64,000 nt of DNA from Bacillota bacterium (GCA_017442735.1 JAFRZE010000021.1:1-64000); one strand, 5' to 3'; positions 26,604-36,210 are shown, counted from the first letter of the stretch. A program made the numbers and translations. The notes: a model not told the origin generated them from the letters alone.

Positions 26604-27611
26604 GTGAAAATCAGTTATCTGGTAAAGCGTGTTCTGGCCATGGACTTCAAGGCCATGAACGCGAGGATCGACGGGATCCACAAGAAGACCGGAAAGAATA
26701 AGCTTTTTATCCTGGGAGATATGGCGGTCTGTGCGGTACGCTACGGTGCAGGTTATATGGATTATGATCTGTTTGAGATGTATGATCTGACCGCGGCCCA
26801 GCGCGATACCTATATCACGCGCGGCCGTAGCAACGATCTGGTCCGCAAGTATAACGACCGCAGCTTCTCCCACTACTTTGACTATAAAGATGAGTTCGAC
26901 GCCCGTTTTACCGAATATCTGCATCGCGACTGGGCGCCGATCACGGATCAGCCGAATGAAGATGACAAGGAACGCGCGCTGAAGGTGATCGAGGCGCACG
27001 ATGTGATCTTCGCGAAACCGGTCGACGGATCCTGCGGGATCGGAGTCGAGCGGCTCCTGACGAAGGACTTTGAAAACGCGGAAGCGCTGTATAAATATGT
27101 CAAAGCCTACGGAAAGCGTTATGTGCTGGAGGAGGAGATCCGTCAGCATCCCAAGGTGAGCAGTATTTATCCGGGATCCATCAATACCGTCCGGATCGTT
27201 ACGATCGTAAAGGATATGGTGCCGCACGTGATCTGCGCGTATTTTAGGATCGGCAACAGCGGCAATGCGGTGGACAACTTCAATCACGGCGGCATGGTCA
27301 CGCCCGTGGACGAAGTGACCGGTATCGTGAAATATCCGGCCATGGATAAGACGAAAGTGGTTTATGAAGACCATCCGGTAACAGGCACTCATATCCAGGG
27401 ATTTGAGTTCCCGGACTGGGAAAAAGCGCGTGAGCTCGTGAAGAAGGCTGCCATGGAAGTCCCGCAGATGGGCTATGTCGGCTGGGATGTGGCCTTTGGT
27501 GTGGACGGCCCGCTGCTGGTGGAAGGCAATGACTTTACCGGACACGATCTGTACCAGCTAAAACCCCATACGCCCGATAAGATCGGAATCTATCATAAGT
27601 TTCTGGTATGA
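26604..27611 (+). CDS. sugar-transfer-associated ATP-grasp protein
   Basis: A 335-residue ATP-grasp-fold protein resembling the 'sugar-transfer associated ATP-grasp' family (PF14397), often found with polysaccharide biosynthesis genes. It has the nucleotide-binding FAKPVDGSCGIGVERL stretch (about residues 136-151), a YVLEEEI hinge with two Glu acids (about 174-180), SINTVRIVT, and metal-ligand segments WDVAFGVDGPLLVEGND near 295. It starts with GTG at 26604, seven bases after AGGAGG (26592-26597). No glycosyltransferase is nearby, so what it ligates is unknown. The stop overlaps the radical SAM start by 4 bp. Confidence 0.83.
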   Translation: MKISYLVKRVLAMDFKAMNARIDGIHKKTGKNKLFILGDMAVCAVRYGAGYMDYDLFEMYDLTAAQRDTYITRGRSNDLVRKYNDRSFSHYFDYKDEFDARFTEYLHRDWAPITDQPNEDDKERALKVIEAHDVIFAKPVDGSCGIGVERLLTKDFENAEALYKYVKAYGKRYVLEEEIRQHPKVSSIYPGSINTVRIVTIVKDMVPHVICAYFRIGNSGNAVDNFNHGGMVTPVDEVTGIVKYPAMDKTKVVYEDHPVTGTHIQGFEFPDWEKARELVKKAAMEVPQMGYVGWDVAFGVDGPLLVEGNDFTGHDLYQLKPHTPDKIGIYHKFLV

Positions 27612-28573
27612 TCTTGAAAACCATGGATGAGTCTATTTTAAGTCTGGAAAACTGCCATCTGTGCCCCCGCGCCTGCGGGGCGGACCGAACGGCCCAGCCC
27701 GGTTACTGTGGTGTGCCAGCTGATCTCAGGCTTGCCAAAGCCATGATCCATGAAGGCGAAGAACCGTGCCTGCTCCCTGCCGGCGCGGTTTTTTTCAGTG
27801 GCTGCAACCTGCGATGCGTTTTCTGTCAGAACTATGAGATCAGCCTGGAACATAAAGGTTTCGCAGTTTCCGAAGAGCGGCTGGGTGAGATCCTGATGGA
27901 ACTGCAGGACGCCGGTGCTTCGACCATCGACCTGGTAACACCCACGCCATGGGTGCTGCAGATCGCCAGAACCTTAAAGAAGCTGCGGCCGGCAGAGGAT
28001 CCCGCGGCAGGCACATCTGCCGGAGGAAAGCTTAGAATCCCCGTTGTCTACAATTGTGGCGGCTATGAGAGCGTTGAAGCCCTGCAGATGCTGGATGGCC
28101 TGATAGACATCTATATGCCGGATCTTAAATACTTTGATTCTTCTCTTTCCCGCCGCTACAGCGGCGCTACGGACTATTTTGAAGTGTGCAGCGCGGCGCT
28201 TGCCGAAATGTATCGCCAGGTCGGCCCGGTAAGAATAGAAGAAAGTTCCGCTGCCGGTAGTACCGGCTTAATGAAAAAAGGCCTGCTCATTCGCCATCTG
28301 GTACTGCCCGGCTGTTATCAGGACAGCGTCCGGCTGATGGACTATCTCGGTAAAACTTTCCCTGAGGGGAGTATCCGTATCAGCCTTCTCGCGCAGTATA
28401 CGCCATACGGTGAATTGACTGAATTTCCCGAGCTTCAGCGCCGCGTCACGACCTATGAATATGAAAAAGTCGTGGAAGCCGCGGACAAGGCCGGCCTTTT
28501 GGGCTACCGCCAGTTCCGCTCATCCGCTACGATGGATCTTCGGCCTAAGTTTGACGGCAGCGGTTTGTACTGA
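27608..28573 (+). CDS. radical SAM protein, PflX/pyruvate formate-lyase activase-like
   Basis: A 321-residue radical SAM protein with the [4Fe-4S] motif CNLRCVFC (Cx3Cx2C, about residues 62-69) in FSGCNLRCVFCQNYEIS, and an N-terminal extra cysteine cluster CHLCPRACGADRTAQPGYCG seen in the COG1313 PflX-like group. HDx/VTPTPWVLQI and the DIYMPDLKYFDSS strand are also in that group. Annotated relatives are called pyruvate formate-lyase activating enzymes, but this subgroup's substrates are not established. The ATG overlaps the TGA of the ATP-grasp gene (ATGA). No glycyl radical enzyme is in the window. Confidence 0.87.
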   Translation: MILKTMDESILSLENCHLCPRACGADRTAQPGYCGVPADLRLAKAMIHEGEEPCLLPAGAVFFSGCNLRCVFCQNYEISLEHKGFAVSEERLGEILMELQDAGASTIDLVTPTPWVLQIARTLKKLRPAEDPAAGTSAGGKLRIPVVYNCGGYESVEALQMLDGLIDIYMPDLKYFDSSLSRRYSGATDYFEVCSAALAEMYRQVGPVRIEESSAAGSTGLMKKGLLIRHLVLPGCYQDSVRLMDYLGKTFPEGSIRISLLAQYTPYGELTEFPELQRRVTTYEYEKVVEAADKAGLLGYRQFRSSATMDLRPKFDGSGLY

Positions 28574-28611
28574 TCCTGAAAAAGCATATGCTCACCGTAA
28601 AATCTGGACAG

Positions 28612-28640
28612 TTGCGAAATAACTTAAAATATGGTACAGT
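28612..28640 (+). promoter_or_regulatory. possible promoter of the clostripain gene
   Basis: TTGCGA (28612-28617) and TACAGT (28635-28640) are 17 bp apart, 63 bases before the protease start. Both hexamers depart from consensus. Nothing else is seen in 28574-28702. Confidence 0.35.
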
Positions 28641-28702
28641 TAAATGTAATCTGTTGTAAGATAAAGAACGTTTTCAGATAGACAAGTAAGGAGGGTTCAT
28701 TT

Positions 28703-31456
28703 ATGTCAAATCAGAGACCCAGAGGCAGAGACCGTTCGACCGGCTCTTCCGGATCGAACTCCAGTTCCGGTTCTTCCAACAACGGGACCGGCGGCGTCTA
28801 CCGGCGCGGCAGCGGTCTGGGAACCGGCCCGGTAGGAAGAAAAGAAGGCTACGGCGGCCGTTTTGGCAACAATTCCGGCAGCTCCAATCAGGGCAGCCAG
28901 AATCAGAGCGGTTATCAGCATGGCCAGAATCAGCAGCGGGTTTACCGTGGGAGCACCAATACCGGCGGGACCGGCATCAACTTAAACGGTGTTCAGAAAT
29001 CCGGCGGCGGATGCCTGACCAAGATCATCCCGATCCTGATCGTGATCATCGTCGGCTATTTCATCATCAAATTCCTGTTTGGCGGAAGCGGCAGCAGCAC
29101 AGCAGACGATAACTACAGCGGCGATTATAAGCCGAACGCGCAGACACAGCAGCAGCAACAGACCAGCCAGGATCAGTCAGACGCGCTTTCGCAGCTGTTT
29201 AACGGCGGTATGGGCTACTATGGCGGCAACTCCTCGATGTCGAGCGGATGGACGGATGTGGGACTCAGCACGACGACACTCGATACCACGGTTGCTTCCG
29301 GCTCACGAGAGAAGTACACCGATGTTCTTGGAAACGGCAAGGATGAAGTGACGATCATGGTCTACATGTGCGGCACCGATCTGGAGAGCAAGAACGGTAT
29401 GGGCACAGCTGATCTTTCTGAAATGGCCAACGCGAAGATCGCGGATAATGTCAATGTACTGGTTTATACCGGCGGCTGCAGCAGCTGGAGAAACTCGGTC
29501 GTTTCCAGCAAAGTCAACCAGATCTACCAGATCACCGGCAACGGCCAGGTAGCCAGAGTAGTGGAGGATGCCGGCAAAGGCGCGATGACCAGCCCCGATA
29601 CCCTGACTTCCTTTATCACTTACTGTACCCAGAACTATCCGGCCAACCGGCAGATCCTGATCTTCTGGGATCACGGCGGCGGTTCCGTGAGCGGTTACGG
29701 CTATGATGAGAAGAACCCCAGGATCCAGTCCATGACGCTGGCCGGCATCAATACTGCGCTCAAGAACGCGGGCACCAAGTTTGATATCATCGGCTTCGAT
29801 ACCTGTCTGATGGGCACATTGGAAAACGCCCTCATGCTGAACAGCTATGCCGATTATCTGATCGCTTCCGAAGAGACCGAACCCGGTGTGGGCTGGTACT
29901 ATACCAACTGGATCACCGCGATCTCCAGCAATTCTTCCATGAGCAGTCTGGACATAGGAAAACGCATCATTGATGACTTCGTTGATGTATGTGCTTCCAA
30001 GTGCCGCGGACAGAGTGCGACGCTGGCCCTGATCGACCTGGCGGAACTTTCCAACACGGTCCCGGATAAACTGAAAGCTTTCTCAGCCGGCGTTTCCGAA
30101 CTGCTGACACAGGACAGCTACAAGCAGGTCTCCGATGCCCGTTCACATACCAGAGAATTCGCGGCGAGCACCAAGATCGACCAGATCGACCTGATCAACT
30201 TCGCGCAGAACCTGAATACGCAGGAATCGATCGAGATGGCCAGAGCCCTCGCGGCGGCGGTCAAGTACAACCGTACTTCTTCCAACATGACCAATGCCTA
30301 CGGTTTGTCGATCTACTTCCCGTACAAAGCGACTTCCTATGTCGACCGTATGGTCAAGACCTACAAAGAGATCGGCATGGATCAGACCTACTCCAAGTGC
30401 ATCCAGCAGTTCGCGAAGATGGAAACTTCCGGACAGCTGGCAGGCGGCGGTACCAGCGGCTCCTACAGTTCACTGTTTGATTCCCTGCTGGGTTCTGATT
30501 ATACGCCTTCTACCGGCTATCCGAGCGATTCCTACTCCGGTTATCCGAGTGGTTCTTCCTACAGTGGCCTGTCCGATCTTTTCGGCGGCACGGACGGTTC
30601 CAGCAGCATGCTGGATTCGCTCTTCGGCAGCTTCCTGGGCGGCAGCAGCGACTTCTCCAGTCTCTTCGACGGACTGGATAGCTCGAATACGGAATATTAT
30701 TATCAGGACCGCAGCATCCCGCAGCAGGATATGGTCGACTACATCAGTGACAACTGGTTCGACGGCTCGCTCCTGAAGTGGAATTCCGATGAAAGCGGCA
30801 ACCTTCTGATCCGGCTTTCCCAGCAGCAGTGGAGCCTCGTACACAACCTGCAGCTAAATATGTTCGTGGATGACGGCGAAGGCTTCATCGACCTGGGTCT
30901 GGACAACATCTTCGAGTTCACCCAGGATGGCGCGCTCATCTGCGATACCCAGAAAGTCTGGCTCGGCATCAACGGTCAGGCGGTCGCCTATTACCACGAA
31001 TCGACTGTGGATGACGGAACGAACTACACGATCACCGGCCGTGTCCCGTGCTTCGTGAACGGTGAACAGTCCGAGCTCATCATCGTCTTCGACAACGACA
31101 ATCCGAACGGCTATGTCGCCGGCGTCCGCAAAGTGTATCAGGAAGACGAGACCATGACCATCGCGAAAGCGCAGAGCGGCTTTGCGCTGGTTACGGATGA
31201 TTCGAACGCTTTCGGTTACAGCGCGGCAGATACTACTGTACTGCAGCCCGGTGACGTGATCGACTTCGTCTGCGACTACTACGGATATGACGGCATGTAT
31301 CAGGACAGCTACTATCTGGGCGACCAGATGGTGGTACCCGCCAGCGGCGAACTGACGGTCGAGAACGTTTCCCTGGAAGCGCTTCGCCTGAAGATCGCCT
31401 ACGTCTTCACCGACATCTACAACCAGGAACGCTGGACCGAATCGGTGGATAGATAA
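28703..31456 (+). CDS. membrane-anchored clostripain-family (C11) cysteine protease
   Basis: A 917-residue protein. Residues 1-105 are a Ser/Gly/Asn/Gln-rich cytoplasmic-type tail, 107-126 form a single membrane helix, and the large remainder is outside. The C11 (clostripain) domain (about 210-570) has the catalytic histidine H324 in FWDHGGGS and catalytic cysteine C368 in GFDTCLMG. After it come Ser/Gly/Tyr-rich segments (about 590-680) and a beta-rich C-terminal domain. Clostripains cut after Arg or Lys and self-activate at internal Lys/Arg; there are several possible sites. RBS AGGAGG (28689-28694) precedes the ATG. The lipoprotein gene follows after seven bases. The unusual N-terminus places the enzyme on the cell surface. 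Confidence 0.88.
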   Translation: MSNQRPRGRDRSTGSSGSNSSSGSSNNGTGGVYRRGSGLGTGPVGRKEGYGGRFGNNSGSSNQGSQNQSGYQHGQNQQRVYRGSTNTGGTGINLNGVQKSGGGCLTKIIPILIVIIVGYFIIKFLFGGSGSSTADDNYSGDYKPNAQTQQQQQTSQDQSDALSQLFNGGMGYYGGNSSMSSGWTDVGLSTTTLDTTVASGSREKYTDVLGNGKDEVTIMVYMCGTDLESKNGMGTADLSEMANAKIADNVNVLVYTGGCSSWRNSVVSSKVNQIYQITGNGQVARVVEDAGKGAMTSPDTLTSFITYCTQNYPANRQILIFWDHGGGSVSGYGYDEKNPRIQSMTLAGINTALKNAGTKFDIIGFDTCLMGTLENALMLNSYADYLIASEETEPGVGWYYTNWITAISSNSSMSSLDIGKRIIDDFVDVCASKCRGQSATLALIDLAELSNTVPDKLKAFSAGVSELLTQDSYKQVSDARSHTREFAASTKIDQIDLINFAQNLNTQESIEMARALAAAVKYNRTSSNMTNAYGLSIYFPYKATSYVDRMVKTYKEIGMDQTYSKCIQQFAKMETSGQLAGGGTSGSYSSLFDSLLGSDYTPSTGYPSDSYSGYPSGSSYSGLSDLFGGTDGSSSMLDSLFGSFLGGSSDFSSLFDGLDSSNTEYYYQDRSIPQQDMVDYISDNWFDGSLLKWNSDESGNLLIRLSQQQWSLVHNLQLNMFVDDGEGFIDLGLDNIFEFTQDGALICDTQKVWLGINGQAVAYYHESTVDDGTNYTITGRVPCFVNGEQSELIIVFDNDNPNGYVAGVRKVYQEDETMTIAKAQSGFALVTDDSNAFGYSAADTTVLQPGDVIDFVCDYYGYDGMYQDSYYLGDQMVVPASGELTVENVSLEALRLKIAYVFTDIYNQERWTESVDR

Positions 31457-31463
31457 AAACAAA

Positions 31464-33272
31464 ATGAATAAAAAACTTATCAAGAGGGCTTTTCTGCTCA
31501 TCGTTTCGATTTGTCTGCTTCTGACATCGTGCAGCAGCGGACAGACGGAACTGACAGGAGAGCCCTCTCTCCAGTCTCTGGAAAGGAAGGTCCCGGAAAA
31601 GCAGGTTCTGACAACAGAAGAGCGGCTGCTGTCGATCGTGATGAATCACGCTTATTGGGAAGAAGATATCTGCTTTCTGCCAAAGGAAGACCAGATCATT
31701 CCGACTGCGCTCAGTAAAGCGTTTCCTGAACAGGATAGCACCGGCTATTATAGTATTTCAGACGAATATCATGAGCACATTTTCGGCTTCTGGCTGATCC
31801 CGGATACAGAAGAAGCCAGGAAGAAGTTTGAACAGGCGGTAAATCAGATCGGTATACGACAGACTTATCTTTTTGTCTATGATCCCTCAGAACAGCCTGG
31901 TATGATCCGAGCCTTCTACGCGTCGGGAGAAAAAGCGGAGAAGATCCTGTCACTGCGCAAAGAAACAGACTGGGCAGTCGATCCGTATTTTTATTATACC
32001 GATGATATGGAGGGACTGCCGCAGGTGACAAAAGCATCGCTGCTGGAACTCATCGCACCGTATCTTCAGAAAGAAGAAGAGAGAAAACCACACGAAAAAG
32101 CCCAGTCGGACGGTCGATTCATCTGTCAGGACGGCACCTGGTATCTTTTTTCTTTTGATGGCGTCAGGCTGATCCCGGAAGCCGGCGGGCCCCGGAAGGA
32201 AGAGGCCGTGAAACTGCTTCAGCAGCTGATCGATGAGGGCACGGCATCCTTCCCGCGGAAAGAATGGGTCTATCCCGATCAGAACATACTGGACGTATGG
32301 GGGATCAGGGAAGAAGAGATCAGGCAGATCGAACTGAGCTATATTTTTTCTACAGAAACCGGTGAAGAGAGAACGATTGCCGTGGTTGGTCTGGGCGGTC
32401 AGGAATCTCAGTGTTTTGATTTCCTGGCGGACCTTATTGAAATGAGCATCTGGCCGGAAGAACGGGGTGATGTGCCCATTTCCCCCTATCAGCTGGAGGT
32501 CAAAACGGACCGCAAGACATATCTTCTGAAGATAGCGGTCAGTCAGACGGCAGAGACGGACGAGCCCAATGCGCTTTGGCTGATCGATGGAAAGAAAAGT
32601 TATCGGATGCATGTGGATCCTTACGGCTTCCGATTCTTCCAAAAAGAAAATGTGAGGCCTTTTTACATAGATAGCTATCCGGAGATGCTGATGCGCTTTC
32701 TTTGGATCCGGGCGGACGAGAGGATCGGCGAGGAGTACGGCCTGGGAATGCCAAATGTGGAAAATGGCAGGAAGCCCATGATGTTCTGGGAGGAGCTGCT
32801 GGAAGCGGATGACATTTTTACAGCGGTGGTCACTTCACAGGAGATCCATACGGATACGACCATCTATGATTACACAGCCGAGGCTTATCGCGATCATCAG
32901 CTGCATCTGGAGATCCCTTATGTATGGCGAAACCGGTTATTGCTGGAAAATGTGACAAACCTGAAAGGAGCCTTCTCAGGTGAGTATATTCGTGTGCCAG
33001 CTGGAGAAGAAGTGCCTGAAGAAGGACAGTTCGCTCTGTGGCCGTACGGCATCAGCGGACGGGGGCTGGAGGAAGGAAAGCGCTATATCTTCTTCATGAA
33101 TCAGCTGCCCTGCGAAGCTCCGGGAACCTACGCGGTGAGGGACTACTATCTGGGCGTCATGGAAGTGGGGGCGGACGGCATGCTTTCGCCGCTCTTTGCT
33201 CTGCCGCCGGAAGAGGAAGCATACTACCGCATTTCTCTGGATGAGCTGATCCGCCGGATCGGCGGCCAGTGA
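31464..33272 (+). CDS. hypothetical lipoprotein
   Basis: A 602-residue exported protein. Residues 1-23 are a lipoprotein signal peptide with lipobox LLTSC and Cys23. I do not recognise a conserved domain in the mature part, which is mixed hydrophilic with many Trp, Tyr, Glu and Arg. The gene starts seven bases after the clostripain gene and has no strong own ribosome binding site, so it is probably co-transcribed and may be coupled. The location suggests a surface partner of the protease, which is inference. Alternatives are a solute-binding or cell-wall protein of unknown family. Confidence 0.6.
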   Translation: MNKKLIKRAFLLIVSICLLLTSCSSGQTELTGEPSLQSLERKVPEKQVLTTEERLLSIVMNHAYWEEDICFLPKEDQIIPTALSKAFPEQDSTGYYSISDEYHEHIFGFWLIPDTEEARKKFEQAVNQIGIRQTYLFVYDPSEQPGMIRAFYASGEKAEKILSLRKETDWAVDPYFYYTDDMEGLPQVTKASLLELIAPYLQKEEERKPHEKAQSDGRFICQDGTWYLFSFDGVRLIPEAGGPRKEEAVKLLQQLIDEGTASFPRKEWVYPDQNILDVWGIREEEIRQIELSYIFSTETGEERTIAVVGLGGQESQCFDFLADLIEMSIWPEERGDVPISPYQLEVKTDRKTYLLKIAVSQTAETDEPNALWLIDGKKSYRMHVDPYGFRFFQKENVRPFYIDSYPEMLMRFLWIRADERIGEEYGLGMPNVENGRKPMMFWEELLEADDIFTAVVTSQEIHTDTTIYDYTAEAYRDHQLHLEIPYVWRNRLLLENVTNLKGAFSGEYIRVPAGEEVPEEGQFALWPYGISGRGLEEGKRYIFFMNQLPCEAPGTYAVRDYYLGVMEVGADGMLSPLFALPPEEEAYYRISLDELIRRIGGQ

Positions 33273-33295
33273 ACATTTGGTGTGGAAGATAAGTA

Positions 33296-33325
33296 TTGCA
33301 AAGCCTCCTTGGAGTATGATATATT
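33296..33325 (+). promoter_or_regulatory. possible promoter within a terminator-like hairpin
   Basis: TTGCAA (33296-33301) and TATATT (33320-33325) are separated by 18 bp. This would start transcription at about 33332, between the arms of the 33300-33351 hairpin, giving a leader in which the ribosome binding site is free. Confidence 0.4.
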
Positions 33326-33354
33326 GGCTGTATCTGTTCCAAGGAGGCTTTTTT
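33300..33354 (+). terminator. terminator whose 3' arm contains the next gene's ribosome binding site
   Basis: AAAGCCTCCTTGGA (33300-33313) pairs perfectly over 14 bp with TCCAAGGAGGCTTT (33338-33351), with T residues to 33354. AAGGAGG (33341-33347) inside the 3' arm is the ribosome binding site of the TPR gene, whose ATG is at 33356. Read-through transcripts from the lipoprotein gene would be stopped, or have the site masked. Confidence 0.72.
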
Positions 33355-33355
33355 C

Positions 33356-34183
33356 ATGGACTTTTTGAAGAAACATCCGTTTCTTGTGATCTATATCGTT
33401 TTGATGATCGGAGCTGTCGTCTTTAAGATCGGCGGTGGCTGGATCCTGCTTGGATCTTTAGGCTATCTTCTGCTGGTCGCGTTGATCCGCCTGCCGAACA
33501 CCTGTGCCCGGATCGGTTACTTTGCTCAGGGTGTGATGAAAAAGAAAGAGCTGGCATTTCATTTCTATGAATTTGCTTTCCGGCACGGAAGCACAGCCGC
33601 TGCGCCGAAGGTAGCCTACGCGATGCAGCTCATGGAAAAATGCCGGTATGAAGAATCGAAGCAGGCGCTCGAAGATGTGCTGGTCATGAAGGATCTGCAG
33701 CCCACGCTTCTGAAGATCGTGCGGCAGGATCTCGCGATCGCCTACTGGAACTGTGGTGAGCTGGAAAAAGCCATCGACACACTGGAAAACATGAAAGAGG
33801 ACTATGACCTGCTTTCTGCAGAATACTATACGACGCTCGGCTATTTCTACATTGAAGCCAAAGACTACGACAAGGCGGCCGAGGCGACGGAAGAAGCGCT
33901 GAAACTGGATGAAGGCAACGGCGGCGCCTACGACAACCTGGCTCTCATTGAATATGAACAGGGGCACATGGAAGAGGCCAAAGAGCTGTTCCACAAGGCG
34001 CTGGAAATGAAGGAGTCGCTGGCCTCCAGCAAGTATTACCTGGGTCTGATCTATGAGGCGGAAGGTGACATCGAGACCGCCAGGACCTATTTCTCCGGCG
34101 CGTACAATTCCCGGATCACCGGCATGAATACCGTGAGTCGGGAACAAGTCGACGCCAAGTACAATGAATACCTGGACAAGTGA
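33356..34183 (+). CDS. TPR-repeat membrane protein
   Basis: A 275-residue protein. Two hydrophobic segments (about residues 8-25 and 28-48) form an N-terminal membrane hairpin; the rest (about 60-270) is alpha-helical with several tetratricopeptide repeats, for example YDLLSAEYYTTLGYFYIEAKD, KAAEATEEALKLDEGNGGAY and SSKYYLGLIYEAEGDIETAR. TPR domains hold together protein partners; here the repeats would face the cytoplasm. RBS AAGGAGG is 8 bases before the ATG. Its ribosome binding site lies inside a hairpin. DUF4838 gene follows after 15 bases. Confidence 0.8.
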   Translation: MDFLKKHPFLVIYIVLMIGAVVFKIGGGWILLGSLGYLLLVALIRLPNTCARIGYFAQGVMKKKELAFHFYEFAFRHGSTAAAPKVAYAMQLMEKCRYEESKQALEDVLVMKDLQPTLLKIVRQDLAIAYWNCGELEKAIDTLENMKEDYDLLSAEYYTTLGYFYIEAKDYDKAAEATEEALKLDEGNGGAYDNLALIEYEQGHMEEAKELFHKALEMKESLASSKYYLGLIYEAEGDIETARTYFSGAYNSRITGMNTVSREQVDAKYNEYLDK

Positions 34184-34198
34184 TCCAGGAGGTGTGTG

Positions 34199-36160
34199 GT
34201 GCAAATACGTATAAGTGAAAGTCTGCGAGAATTTTCGGAAAAAGAGCTCTGGCCGATTCGGTTTGCCGCGGAAGAACTTCGCAAATACCTGCTCCGGATG
34301 GGAGCACCGGATATCAGCCTGACGCTGTCTGTAGATCCGGAACTGATGGCTGGTCCGGGAGAACAAAGTACGGAGACGGTGGCATATGATCCGAAACTGG
34401 ATGACAGGTACAGGGTCCGCGTCCGAAGGACCGGCACGGAATCGGCAGATACACCGGATCTTTCCGGCAGCATCACCGGCAACAACCCGCGGGCGGTGCT
34501 GTTGGGAGCTTACCGGTATCTTTCTCTGATCGGCTGCCGGTTTCTGAAGCCTGGACTGGAAAATGAGTGGATCCCTTACAGCCCGGACCCGGATACCTAT
34601 GCAGCGGAAGACTATGTCGAAGCGGCGCTTCGTCACCGCGGCGCCTGTCTGGAAGGCGCGAACTCGATCGATGATATCCTTCGTTTTATCGACTGGTCAC
34701 CGAAGGTAGGCTACAACAGCTTTTTCTTCCAGTTTGAACTGCCCAAGACCTTCCTGGAGCGCTATTATCTTCATATCGCCAACCCCCTGATGAAGCCCGA
34801 GAAGGTGACCATGGAAGACGCTAAGCGGCTGATGATGCTTTTCGATGAGGAGCTGCAAAGACGTGGACTTCTGCAACACCGGGTAGGGCACGGCTGGACA
34901 TCCAAAGTTCTTGGCGCGAAGCAGACCGGATGGGAATCCTCCGATGAAGTGTTCGATGAAGAAACGACCGCGCTGATGGCGCAGGTGAACGGAAAGCGGG
35001 AGCTCTGGGGTGGCATCCCTACCAACACGAACCTGTGTCTTTCCAATCCGCTGGCCAGAGAAAAATTTGTTGCCGCTGTCATGGCATACCTCCGGAAAAC
35101 ACCGTCGGTCGATTACCTGCATATCTGGCTTGCCGATGACAGGAACAATTCGTGTGAATGCGAAAACTGCCGGAAGAAACGGCCTTCGGACTGGTATATC
35201 GTCCTTCTGAACGAGCTCGATGAAGCCATGACGAAAGAGAACATTACCGCAAAGCTCGTCATGCTGCTTTATGTGGATCTTCTGTGGGAACCCCTCATGG
35301 ACAAGATCAAAAACCCGGAGCGCTTCCTGCTGATGTTCGCTCCGATCACCAGAAGCTTCAAGAACAGCTTCGCGGATTATGATCCGGAAAAACTTCCCGA
35401 GGAGCCGCCGTTCGTGCTGAACAGGCTGACCTTCCCGAAGGATGTCGAGACGAATCTGACTTTCCTGAAAGCCTGGCAGGAAAAAGCATTCATTAAGCCG
35501 ACCTTTGACTGTTTCGATTATGATTACTATATGGGCCGCGCGCACTACGGAGATCCTACCTACGTACGGATCGCGCGGACGATCGACGGCGACATGAAGA
35601 ACCATAAAAAGTTTGGTCTGAACGGCTACAACAGCTGTCAGGAGCTTCGGTCCCAGTTTCCGAACGGACTTGCGAACTTCGTTCTGGCGACCGCGGCTGT
35701 CGATCCGTCCGTGCCGTTCGAAGAGAGGGCCAAGGTCTATTACCGCGACTGTTACGGGGAAGAGGGACCGGCACTCTTTGAGAAGATGAGTGAGCTGTCC
35801 TATTGTTTCGACCCCAATTATGTCATGTGCCAGACGCCCAGAAAGGACCCGGAATACCACAAGCGGCTGGAAAAAGCGGCAGCGCTGATCGATCAGATCG
35901 AAGAGGTGACGCCAGCCGATCCTTTCCTGAATCCACAGCAGGTCCGCCACTGGGCTCTGCTGGATAAATGGATCCTGTACGCGCGGATCTATACCCGCAT
36001 GATGCTGCATACGACAGCCGAGGAGATCTCGCTGGCACAGAAAGTGTATGAGGAAGAATACATGCCTATGATCCGCGGACTCGAGCGCGAGGATCCTTCA
36101 CTGCTCGATGTGTACAGGCTCGACAATATCATCGGCCGTACGATCCGCTGGAGCCGGTAG
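34199..36160 (+). CDS. DUF4838 domain protein, GH67/GH20-like N-terminus
   Basis: A 653-residue protein. The N-terminal part (about residues 1-125) has the mixed alpha/beta module seen at the N-terminus of alpha-glucuronidases (IRFAAEELRKYLLRM ... GAYRYLSLIGCRFL). The middle (about 150-480) is the TIM-barrel-like DUF4838 domain; a CECENC cysteine cluster (about 320-325) in LADDRNNSCECENCRKK is typical. Acidic residues near WLADDR could be catalytic, but no catalytic pair is proven. GTG at 34199 is six bases after AGGAGG (34187-34192). It has no signal peptide. Glucuronate isomerase follows after 50 bases, so release of uronic acid from a small substrate is a reasonable guess. Confidence 0.8.
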   Translation: MQIRISESLREFSEKELWPIRFAAEELRKYLLRMGAPDISLTLSVDPELMAGPGEQSTETVAYDPKLDDRYRVRVRRTGTESADTPDLSGSITGNNPRAVLLGAYRYLSLIGCRFLKPGLENEWIPYSPDPDTYAAEDYVEAALRHRGACLEGANSIDDILRFIDWSPKVGYNSFFFQFELPKTFLERYYLHIANPLMKPEKVTMEDAKRLMMLFDEELQRRGLLQHRVGHGWTSKVLGAKQTGWESSDEVFDEETTALMAQVNGKRELWGGIPTNTNLCLSNPLAREKFVAAVMAYLRKTPSVDYLHIWLADDRNNSCECENCRKKRPSDWYIVLLNELDEAMTKENITAKLVMLLYVDLLWEPLMDKIKNPERFLLMFAPITRSFKNSFADYDPEKLPEEPPFVLNRLTFPKDVETNLTFLKAWQEKAFIKPTFDCFDYDYYMGRAHYGDPTYVRIARTIDGDMKNHKKFGLNGYNSCQELRSQFPNGLANFVLATAAVDPSVPFEERAKVYYRDCYGEEGPALFEKMSELSYCFDPNYVMCQTPRKDPEYHKRLEKAAALIDQIEEVTPADPFLNPQQVRHWALLDKWILYARIYTRMMLHTTAEEISLAQKVYEEEYMPMIRGLEREDPSLLDVYRLDNIIGRTIRWSR

Positions 36161-36210
36161 ATACTCCTAGTGTAAATGGTCAAAGAAATGAAGAATTCAA
36201 GGAGAAAATC

